Positions 22,597 through 32,455 of a stretch of DNA of 64,000 nucleotides are shown here, in pieces. Position 1 is the stretch's first letter, and every line of letters starts with the position of its first letter. A model generated the notes under the pieces. It searched no databases. It was not told the origin of the DNA and saw only the letters and a program-made list of their open reading frames with translations. The translations under genes and the position numbers were made by a program. This stretch comes from Lasiosphaeria ovina (Eukaryota; Ascomycota; Sordariomycetes; Sordariales; Lasiosphaeriaceae), in the NCBI GenBank assembly GCA_033439765.1, contig JAULSN010000008.1, positions 1,550,001 through 1,614,000 on the forward strand, written 5' to 3'.

Positions 22597-24742
22597 AGGA
22601 AGGTGGAAGGTGGGATAATTTGTTGGCGGGGATATGTTTCCCGGCTCACTGCTTGGGGAAGAAATGTAATCTGGAGGGACATTCAGGGATCCGAGAGATC
22701 AGACTGCTTTCTCGAGACTTCTCGAGCTAGCCAGCCAGCATGGAAAATCTCAGACTTACCTCAGGGCCTCGGGAAGCTTGGTCTGCCTTAGGTCACAGTC
22801 TAGCCAGTGTCTAGGATATTCTTTTCCAGAAAACCTAGGTACGACAGGTAGCCACGAAGCAGGTAAGCTGAGATGGGAAAGCCCAACGTTTCTTTCTTTC
22901 GCAAGTGAGAATGAATGCCGGTAACAGAAAAGGACTCGGAGCGAGTGAGCAGCGCGCCTTCCTGGTGTGTGCGAGGAAGATGATGGGATGAGATTCTAGG
23001 TTGCCAAGGGGACGAGACCAGTATTGCCACGCAAAAAGAGAGCGAATGACCCTACTTAGTTATTCCAAGGTCAGGTGCAATCTGAACGTGAAAGACAGCT
23101 TGGGGTGACAGTTTTTGCGAAAATCGGATGATGAGTTCTTCTCACCTGCCATCTTACCAGGGCACCTGCCTTCCACACCTTCCCAAGATCCCCACAGGGA
23201 AAGAGCGACAGGGCGATTCATCTAGCTGACACGTTCCTCTCGTCCAGTTTGAAGCAAATACATGGAAGGGAGAAAAACAAGACTATCTTTAATAACCTAA
23301 CAAGCGCATGTCTCGTCGAGCACGTCCATTTATTTGCCCAGCACCTACGATGCTCCCGCCTGAACCCAAGGCAGATAATAATGCAAATTAGATGACACAA
23401 GACATACCTTTGTGTTTTTCGTCCTCAACAATGCGGCATGTATGTCTGGGTGCCATCATAAAACAAAGAACTTGACTGCAGTCGGACAAAATGGCCCTGG
23501 GCTTAGCCTCCATTCGCACTCCCACGGCCATGACAGCAATCTGCTTCCGAAGAAGTCCCATATCCAGTCCACCAGATTTCCTAGGGGTGTCATTCTCTAT
23601 GTCGGGGATGAGTGCAAAATACCAGAGATCTCCGTAGCTGGCATTTTGTTTACTTCAGGAAGTTTCCGCTTTCTGTTTTCCTCATAGCCACATCTACCCC
23701 TTTTTTTATCTTCCGCTCTATCGGGTTTTGTTACCCCTTTATTTCAGCTGCTAATATGACATCAGCCGCCGATGCTCAGATCTCGGCGTGGAAATCAGCA
23801 CCCCTCAGGTAGGTTAGTACTACACGTATGTACACCAGTCAAACAAATGCGCAAGACAAGACAAGACAAGGAAAACTGACATGACAACAACTACCTACAC
23901 CACAAACACAGGCAGACAAACACACCTCTCGAACCACCACCGCTTTCTACTGTTATTAGAGGCCTTTACCCATTCAGTCTCTCCCAATTGGTTGCTCCCT
24001 CCTAGACATTTTTCCCCATTTTATTTCGAGACTTGCCCGGCGAATGGATGCAGTGCATTGAAACCTTCTCCATGTAGGGAAGTTGCGCGCCAATGAGACT
24101 GGCAAGATCAAAGAAGGGGGTTTAGTCTGCTCTGCGCCCTTCCTCCGATTTTCGCTCGCCCGCGTCGTCCCAACGTCAGTCAGAAAAAAAGCTGCGGAAT
24201 CTGCCCGCCCGCCCGCCATCGTTTACCGTCGGTTTTAACTCTTGGGTTACCTAGCTCAAGATACCGACATGGCCGAGAGACAGGACGGAAGGCGGAAGCA
24301 AGCAAGCGAAAGCCAGCCCAATTGACACATAAATCCGAGCAAGGATACGAAGTACTCTCCCCGCGAATGTAGGTATTCCGCAGTCGGCCGAAATCTAGGG
24401 TCCTCCCCCGCAGCCGCCCGCAGCCGCCGCCGAGAGGTTCCGTTCTCAGTGTCAGTGTCAGCGGAACAAGGCGTGTGATCAGCGGCGAGCGGCAACAGAC
24501 GGAAGTCAAAAAGGGTGGGCCGGGAACTTCTAGACCTAATGGGTTTGGGAAAGGGACCTGCATTTTCCCACACTACCCCTACCGTATAACCTCTCCAAAG
24601 CCGGAGATCGAGACGGAGCCATGATAATGGAGTAGAGGTCATAGAAACAGCCAATGGCATGTAAAGGAAACTCCCAATTGACATGCTACCATTGGCTCAC
24701 CTCACTACTTACTTGCTCCACGGTCCATCCCGACTTTCAAGC

Positions 24743-24763
24743 GATTGATTGATTGATTGATTG
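24743..24763. repeat. GATT tetranucleotide repeat
   Basis: Five tandem GATT units in non-coding DNA. Confidence 0.85.
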
Positions 24764-25413
24764 CACACGGGGTACGGTAACCTTATCACGCCCTTGCAAA
24801 AAAAGATGTCATATGGGGCGAGAAAGCAGTGATTGATTGATCCATCCCAAGTACATACGTACGTACTCGGACAGTCTTTTATGTAATATCGCACATCACC
24901 GGGTCAGGTCTAGATCTAGACCTAGCGCTTCCATCCATCGTTAACCACCCATAGAAAACTAACCTGCCTATCTGGACCGGGGGACACAATCCACAATCCA
25001 CACTCGACAAACAAGCAAACAAACAGGTTAATAACCCGGCCGCCCTGCGCCGAAGATCGATCCCCTACGGACGAGAAATTTAAGTCCGTGATCCGCGTAT
25101 AACGGCCAAACCCACACACATACTGGATATATATATATACCAAGATATATCCGCGCTGCTCTCGGCCTACTCTATCCAGTTTCGTTGGATTTACCTAATC
25201 ATTAAACTTTTACCCTCCCAAGGAAAAATAATTTCTGTAAGCAGCTCGGGCGGGGGTTTCCCCCCCAAAGCCATACCCTCATTGCAAACGTCCACCACAA
25301 AAACTAACGACTTCAGGGATCGGGGATCAGACATCAATCTAACCGTCGTCGTCGCCCGTAAACCAGGAACATACAACAAGACAGACAGACGAGGAGGAGG
25401 AACCACGGACAAG

Positions 25414-26718
25414 ATGGGTTCTGCCATGCCCGAGTTCGCCAAGCCATGGATCGAGACGCCCCTTATCCCGTCGGTGCCGCTCTCGCGCGCCGCGGGCTGC
25501 AACATCTTCCTCAAGCTCGAGAACCTGCAGCCCTCGGGGTCCTTCAAGTCGCGGTGAGCCATGACCCCTGTACCCTAGTGTGCTTGTCCTCTAGACATAA
25601 ACAGCACACCCCCTCTCTTTTCAACACGAGTGACATTGCCGTGGAGCTGGCCACCTTAGCTAACTCGTGTCCTTGCCTCTGGCCGGGCGGGGTTGGAATC
25701 CAGGGGCGTCGGCAACATGATGTCGCAGGCGGCGGCCAAACTGTCCGCGGACGAGGACGTGCACTTCTACTGCAGCAGCGAGGGGAATGCGGGACTGGCG
25801 TGCGCGACGACGGCGGCGGCGCTGGGGCGCAGGGCGACCATTGTGGTGCCGACGACCGCGCGCGACTTCATCATCGAGAAGCTGCGGTCGCTGGGCGCGC
25901 GGGTCGAGCAGGTCGGCGCCAACTGGGTAAGCTAAGCTACGCATGAGCATATAAGAACTCCGGTTAACGGCTATATATGAAACCAGAACGCGGCCGACGC
26001 GCACCTGCGCGAGGTGCTGATGGTGGCCGACCAGGGCCCCGGCGTGCGCGCCGTCTACGTGCCGCCCTTCGACCACCCGGACATCTGGGCCGGCGCCTCG
26101 ATCCTCGTCGACGAGGTCGTCGGGCAGATGAGGCTGCAGCGGCGCGGCGGCGCCGGCGGCGACTGTGAGGCGCCGGTCATCGACGCCATCGTCTGCAATG
26201 TCGGCGGCGGCGGGCTGCTGAACGGTGTTATGGAGGGGCTCGAGCGGCACAAGAAGATGGTGGCGCGGAGCACGGAGGCGCCGACTAAGGTCCTGGCCAT
26301 GGAGACCGTCGGCGCCGAGAGCCTGCACGCCAGCGTCCAGGCCGGGCACCTCGTCACGCTGCCTGCCATCACGTCGATTGCCACGTCGCTCGGAGCGCGC
26401 CGCGTGTCGGAGAAGACGTGGGAGTGGGCCCAGGGATCTGACGGCGCCCTCATCAGCGCCACCGTCACCGACCCCGAGGCCGCCTTGGCATGCGTGCGCT
26501 TCCTCGACGACTCGAGGATCCTCGTCGAGGCCGCCTGCGGGGCGACCATGGCCACTGCATACAACGGCTATCTCCGCAGGTATCTCGGCAAGGGCCTGAG
26601 CGACGCCGAGTGGGCCGACAGGAATGTGGTTATGATCGTGTGCGGCGGGTCCAATGCCAACTTCAGCACGTTGCAGATGTACAAGGAGAAGTACGGCGGA
26701 GCTGTGGGCGCAGTGTAA
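25414..26718 (+). CDS. Catabolic L-serine/L-threonine dehydratase (PLP, fold type II)
   Basis: Pyridoxal-phosphate enzyme that deaminates L-serine to pyruvate (and probably L-threonine to 2-oxobutanoate) in the cytosol, allowing use of these amino acids as carbon or nitrogen source. Exons 25414-25553, 25704-25926 and 25987-26718 give 364 residues, the usual length of eukaryotic serine dehydratases without a regulatory ACT domain. The PLP lysine is K45 in SGSFKSRG; intron 1 splits the following arginine codon. The substrate-binding SSEGNAG-type loop and the phosphate-binding NVGGGGLLNG loop are intact, and the C terminus has MIVCGGSNANFST, typical of the family. The catabolic assignment rests on length and domain absence. 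Its stop lies only 114 bases from the converging stop of the acetyltransferase gene. Confidence 0.9.
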
Positions 26719-26832
26719 GACCGAAGGCTGCGATAGGAGGGTTGGCTTCACTATGCGGTGTTTTATTTGATTTCTGGGTGCAGACACGGACTTGCCTAGA
26801 CCACAGCCACTCTAGGGCCTTTGTCTGCACTG

Positions 26833-27825
26833 TCAAGGAGTAGCGAGCGTCTCCTGTGTTTCTCTTGCGTAGCTTAGCTCAACATACCCCTCGGGGGCAA
26901 TCGCAGAGATGGCCTTGTCGAGATCTTGGAGCACGAGTTTTAGCTCGCCAAAGTAGTTGACCTGGCCCTCTTGTTCGAATCCCAAGCTGCGAAACAGGGC
27001 AATACTTTTGGCGTTGCCCTCGTTGATCTTTGCCATGAGCATCTTTAGTCTGGGGGTCCTCTGTTGCTGCTGCTTAGCCTCGACAGCATCGCCAGAGTCA
27101 CAGCCAAACTCGTGCAAAATTCTCTCCAGGCTCCGTGACACGTAATGCAGAAAGGCCAGCACTGCGGCCCGTCCCACGCCGCGGCCGCGGTTCCTCAACT
27201 CGGCTATCATGATGTCGACTTCGCCGACGACGTACGACGGCTCCGAGGCAGCAACAGCTTTCTCGCCGCTTTCGGCACCGCCGTCGTCGTCGTCCTCGTA
27301 AGGGTAAACGAACAGGTTGACGTCGCCGACCATGCTGTCCGGCGCGTCAGCCGAGCCGGCCACGATCGCCGTGGTTGCCGCAGCCGTCGCGACGGGCGCC
27401 AGCGGCTGGCAGACAATAAAGGTCAGCTTGTCGTGGGACGCCCGCCACGACTCCTGGTTCTCGTATTCCTCGTCGAGCGTCAGGCGCTCAGACGCCGTGG
27501 CTTCTTGGATGGCCTGGACCCGACGGGCTGTCAGTAGCTTTCCCGAGGGAAGGGAAGACTGTATCAATGAGTGAAGCATAAAGCAAACGGAATGACCTAC
27601 GGGATCTTCCATCCAGGCATGGTAGGTCGGGACATGGCGGCGGTCATATGGCACCAAGAGCACGTTTGCAGTAGAGACAGCTTCAATTTTTTTTTTCTCA
27701 CTCGAGGTTAGCTGAGGGTTTCTCGCTCTGGCTGAAGCTGATACAGAATGATGGCATATAGGTAGGTAATCAATCGTTAATTAATGCCTGAATGACCACC
27801 TACCTATGGATTCGTTGAGCTTCAT
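26833..27825 (-). CDS. N-acetyltransferase 9-like GNAT protein (NAT9)
   Basis: GNAT-fold acetyltransferase of the NAT9 family; the substrate in fungi is not established. Three exons on the reverse strand: 27825-27804 (MKLNESI), 27680-27601 and 27513-26833, giving 260 residues. The first junction produces MKLNESIAVSTANVLLVPYDRRHV, the typical NAT9 N terminus, and explains why no ATG is found near LLVPYD in the longer reading frame. The second intron (27600-27514, 87 bases, ACTGAC branch, CCAG acceptor) is a multiple of three without stops. If retained it would insert 29 residues between WMEDP and AIQEATASE. GNAT features include EVDIMI, the acetyl-CoA loop RNRGRGVGRAAV, and the late motif INEGNAKSIALFRSLGFEQ. 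A low-complexity Ala/Thr/Asp insertion sits in the middle. Confidence 0.88.
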
Positions 27826-28325
27826 TTTGCAAATACAACTTGGTCGGGTGAGATGGCTGTTGTCAAAGTCTTGTTGTAAGATGATGGCTTGGTTGTTCTC
27901 ACAACCGCTGCGATACCTTGGTTTCTTGAGTTGCAGTGAAAGATTCCAGGTTACCTTGCTTTACCGTCGAACAGGATGTTGCTGGCTTTTAGCGGGGGAT
28001 AAATTACGGATACTAGAATACATTGTACATACATACAATACACACGGATACATACAAATAGATACCCACCCCCACTGTCCAGTACCTTACTGTCAGTAAT
28101 CCGTGCAAGACGACAGCAGCATGCATACTCAAAACGTATATACATGTCTTAACCAGGTCAAGACAGGATATTAATACAATCCCTGACATCGTGGACAGGG
28201 CCACACCTCTATCAACACAAATACCGAAAACCAAGTCTAGAAGCAGTCGGCTACTAATACAGACTGCGCTATCCAGTCAAACAACCCCGGTTTCGAGCTA
28301 ATTTCCGTCGACCTACGCTGTCGGC
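27826..28325. other. intergenic region, NAT9-like / MetRS
   Basis: 500 bases between two reverse-strand genes: promoter of the acetyltransferase and 3' end of the tRNA synthetase. AT-rich; no gene seen. Confidence 0.55.
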
Positions 28326-30255
28326 CTAGTCTTCCACCGGGAGCTGGGGGAAGAGCCCGCTGTAAGGGCGCTTTAAAGCGACGAAAGGCGTGCCATAATC
28401 GAAGTCGGTGTAGGGCGTGGCATGGTCCAGTGTTCTCATATCGTTCGCGACACCCAGAGCGTCGAGCAGTTCGGTGGCCTTGCCGGGCATGAACGGCTGC
28501 ATCAGGATCCCGGTAATCCTCAGGCTCTCGGCCGCCAGGTAGATTGCCCTGGCAAGCGCCGCCTCCATGTCCTTCTGCTTGACCAGATTCCAGGGCGCCG
28601 TCTCGGTGAAGAACTTGTTCGTCTTTGGTTCACGTTAGCGCCGTCCTTGGGGACTCGGCCCGTAAAACACGATTCAGCCTACTTCTATGATCACCGCCGT
28701 GGCGGCACGGAGCGCGCCCCTCGGGTTGAGTTCTTCCATCTGCTTCACCGCGGCAGGTGCAGCATTTCTCAAAACTTTATCGTGAGCCACGAAAGCATCT
28801 TCCAGACCCTGCGGGGCGGGACCGAAATCGCCGCCACTGGCCGCTACAATGGCCTGTCGGATATTCCAGCGCTCTGCTCTTGTGACACGAGCGAGCAAGT
28901 TCCCGAGTCCGCTTTGGAGAATGTGCTTGTACCTTTCGGTAATCTTCTCGTTGCTATAGTCTCCATCGTCGATTATGCCGCCGTCGTTGATCAGGTAGAA
29001 ACGTAGTGCGTCGATGCCAAATCTTTCGATGGCGGAGAACGGATTCACCACATTACCAACGGATTTGGACATCTTTTTCCGGTCCATGGTCCAGTGCGCA
29101 TGGCTTAAGACTCGTTTAGGAAGGGGAAGGTCTAGCGCCAGGAGAAGGGCAGGCCAGTACACGCAGTGGAATCGAACAATGTCCTTGCCAATCACATGGG
29201 CATCTGCCGGCCAGCCACCTTCGTGCTCGCTCCCCGGGGTCCAAAGAGGAAAGCCGGCATTTGTGATGTAGTTGATCAGCGCATCCACCCATACATAGAT
29301 TGTCTGACTTTCGTCGTCGGGGACCCGAATGCCCCAGCTCAGTCGATCGACGGGCCTGGAGATGGACAGGTCCTCGAGGTTGTTCTTGACCCAGTCCACC
29401 ACCTGACTCATCCGAGCGGCGGGCACGACCCATTCGGGATTCTTGTTGTAAAAGTCCAGCAGCTTGGACTTCATCTCCGTCATGCGGAAGTGGTAGTTCT
29501 TCTCCTCGGTCCATTCGACCTTGTTGCCCGTCTCGATAGACGCCATGAAGACCTCGCCCGTGAAGGGGTCCATCGTCTTCTCGATATGGGTCTCGGGATA
29601 GAAGCACTCGTCACTGACCGAGTACCATCCCGTGTGCGTGGACCTGTATATTAACCCCCGTTCCTTGAGCAAGAACCAGAAGTGCTTCACGGCGTCGACG
29701 TGGTCCTGGTCAGTGGTACGCATGAAGCGGTCGTAGTCGATGACGGCCGTATTCGCGAGATTCTCAAACTTGGCGGCGTTGTCGTCGCAAAAGTTTTTGG
29801 GATGCACGCCATTCCGGGCCGCCGCTTGCTGCACCTTGATCCCATGCTCGTCGGTACCCGTGCACAGGAGCGCCCGCTTGCCCGCCAGTGTCTGCCACCG
29901 CTTCAGGACGTCGGCCAGGACCATCGAATACAAGTGGCCGACGTGAGGCGCTGCGACGCTAGTCAGCGTGCTTGACGGCGCTTCCGGCTTGTAGAACATG
30001 CGACCTACCAGCATTGACGTAGTATATTGGCGTTGTGACATAGTAGGGCTTTGCGAACGGCGAGGGCGAAGTTGGAGTCGAGATTGAGGTTGAAGTCGAG
30101 TTCGAGGTTGCGCGCGCAGTTGTGAAGCTGCGAGACGACGACATTGGACTTTGGCTACTGCAGGACCGACACACCCAGCCCCTTGACCAGGCTGTTGCAG
30201 AGCGCCATCTTAGAATGCGGCGAGCTGGCGCCGTCCTGAGAGCTTCCATGACCAT
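28326..30255 (-). CDS. Mitochondrial methionyl-tRNA synthetase
   Basis: Class I aminoacyl-tRNA synthetase that charges tRNA-Met for mitochondrial translation. Exons 30255-30009, 29950-28683 and 28622-28326 give 603 residues; introns of 58 and 60 bases have GT/AG ends with CTGAC and CTAAC branch sites. The first ~65 residues are rich in Arg, Ser, Thr and Ala with almost no acidic residues, as in a mitochondrial presequence. The catalytic core then begins with YYVTTPIYYVNA. The HIGH-like motif is PHVGHLYS (just after intron 1), and the KMSKS motif is intact in RKKMSKSVGN (about residue 375). The protein lacks a C-terminal tRNA-binding EMAP domain, as expected for the organellar enzyme. Start chosen at the ATG giving MVMEALRTAPARR; another in-frame ATG three residues later is possible. 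Confidence 0.92.
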
Positions 30256-31274
30256 AGTTGTGTGATGCTGTCGATCGCGGTTGAAATTGTCGCGTTGCGC
30301 GTCGACTTTCTTTGCACTCCTGGATCGCAATTGGAACCACTATTCTAAAGAATTCAGCTATGCAATTATTAAGGTGACAGGCAGCTTCATTGGATGACAG
30401 GGGTCACCTCACCCGACTTTTTCAAGCGTCCAGTGGGAGATTTCCGAGCTCAGGGCAGCTGGGTAAGGTGACCCGGAGTTAGGTCTAGCCTCTGTTGTTT
30501 CCTTGGCAAGCCGTTTGATCTCCTGCGAATGCAAACTTTCCCCTTTGGTAGTCGCATATTTATTGAACTTAACATACACTGTTAACTTTGAGGACACCCC
30601 TTCATCATAATGCCATGAACAAGTTCCTGGAACCGAAACACGGAAGAAGCACTTATTCTGTGCAAAGAATAACAATACATAGCAATGGTTCTAGATGCCA
30701 ATACGTTATCGCGACTAGACAGTTGCTCTAGGCCAAGGTCTCTCTAGAATGGTATCCGTACAGTACAGACAACCTGAACGATTCAGGTTGCTACCTTCTA
30801 CGTACGTAGCTCTAGCCACTTAATAGGCAGACTCTACTCTATGGGAACTCTCACTGTCTGGATAGGTAGTGTACCTTAGGTAGGATCCTGGTAGTTTCCA
30901 CAAGTCATCGGGGCGATGCTTTCTATGAACCCGACTCGACTCCGTTCAGCTTGGCTGTCCCACAGCCTCCACCAACGTTTCCACGATAGGCCGCCCCAAG
31001 CACATGCATGGATTGGATGTGAAGGCAACACAAGGCAAGATAAACACGGGGTTGCTGGTTTTGTAAGCGTTCAGATATTGGGGTATGACTAAGAACCGGC
31101 TTCCCGCATCTAGTCGCATCTACCCAAAGTTTGCGCCTCGCTATTTCCAACAGCTAGTAATGTTTAGGTCTCCGTCGGACATCGTATGGACCTTGTGTAC
31201 TAAATGGATGCCCTTGCGCCCTGCTTGCCTTGGAAAACAGCCTTGAGTCTTGAAGTGTGATGGCGCAAATACCG

Positions 31275-31310
31275 CCCTGCCCTGCCCTGCCCTGCCCTGC
31301 CCTGCCCTGC
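31275..31310. repeat. CCCTG pentanucleotide repeat
   Basis: About seven perfect tandem copies of CCCTG, the longest member of the pentanucleotide repeat group in the window. Confidence 0.9.
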
Positions 31311-32282
31311 TTGCTCTCTTCGAGGCAGGCGTTCAATGGCGATACAGCCAAAGTGCCTTCACAGGAATGCGGATCGTCTCAAAATATTTCTGTACTGTGA
31401 GCACCCCGTCTTGCTGGGAGAGGGGTATCTGATGGAGGAGGCATCCAACAACTCTGCCACCCACCGCGGGTTGGGGCTGCCAACCCCATGAACAAAGCGG
31501 GGGCCATGATTGGCTGAGTCCATCATGGCCCTGTTGTGTAAGCCAAGAATCTGAGGCCCAGCCCAGCCTTCCATCCACGCATCCTCCTAGCGCAACTTCA
31601 TGGATGTAGAGCCGAGCCACATGTTGAACGGCGAGTACGCAAGGCACCTACTACGGGCAGGAAGTTTGTAGGTAGTGTAGTAGATAAATTAACGGGATAA
31701 TAATCATGCATCACGAGCGTGGGGAGCAAGGCAAAGTTGGATTCCTGAGGCCGCAGGCTGACTTTCCATCCGACTTCGAATGCATGTCATCCAACATAGG
31801 TAAGGTACTAATTCAGGGCTAGGCGGCGGCTCGAAATGGATGGCAGGGACGCGGAGAATCGATCGCTCATCTCCTGGCGCCTGCCCTGGGCAACCAGCAT
31901 CCATGCCGGCCAAACTGACGGGTGGGTGTGTTCAACTTTGAACTTCAGCCCCCATATCCGTACGCTCAAGGCGGGTTGCATCGTATTTCGATATTGGAAA
32001 GCTTAACGGAGCACAGTGCAGTACATACAACTCACTCCTCTTTCCCGTAGGGACACACACCTGCAACACCGAGACCCAAACCTTCCCACAGCTTCCATTA
32101 CAAAAGAGAAACGCGACAAATAAAACCTCACCCAGATACGAATACTTAGTTTCTACAAGCGTAGAATTTGACCAGGGGCCGCTGGCACTGGTTCCTGACA
32201 TTCTTCTTTCCACACTCAAGCAGTGCTGGTCCAGTTTGCCAAGGCTGTAGGGCTGGCTGCACAGTACAGCACGCGAAACCCG

Positions 32283-32320
32283 ACCTGGCCTGACCTGACC
32301 TGGCCTGGCCTGACCTGACC
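32283..32320. repeat. CCTGA/CCTGG pentanucleotide repeat
   Basis: Seven to eight tandem five-base units alternating CCTGA and CCTGG, about 140 bases upstream of the next start codon. Confidence 0.85.
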
Positions 32321-32455
32321 CATTGACGTATCGGTTGTCCCCGCAGCAACACCTCAAACGCCCCGCTTGGGAGCAACGATGCGCTGAGCTCGCCCGACAG
32401 ATTGCGGTTGGAAAGAAGCACGCAGCACGAATCAGCGCTTTCAACAGGTGTCAGA

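Larger units (their letters stand above)
21750..25413. other. gene-poor divergent intergenic region
   Basis: 3.66 kb between the divergent 2EXR-like and serine dehydratase genes. No gene could be supported on either strand. It contains a CGG/TGG triplet repeat (22558-22596), an ACAAG-type repeat near 23855-23872, a GATT repeat (24743-24763) and a short TA repeat near 25128-25140. The 2EXR gene probably has a leader within the first few hundred bases. Confidence 0.5.
30256..32455. other. divergent intergenic region with pentanucleotide repeats
   Basis: 2.2 kb between the divergent MetRS and three-CxxC genes. No gene supported. Contains a CCCTG repeat (31275-31310) and a CCTGA/CCTGG repeat (32283-32320), plus several dispersed CCTTAGGTA-like words. 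Confidence 0.55.

Noticed and set aside
25660..26787. 375-codon reverse-strand open frame over serine dehydratase
   Set aside because: Antisense shadow of conserved PLP-enzyme exons, with no pattern of its own.
31275..31310. CCCTG array as an interstitial telomere repeat
   Set aside because: The unit is five bases and does not match CCCTAA/TTAGGG, the standard filamentous-fungal telomere repeat.
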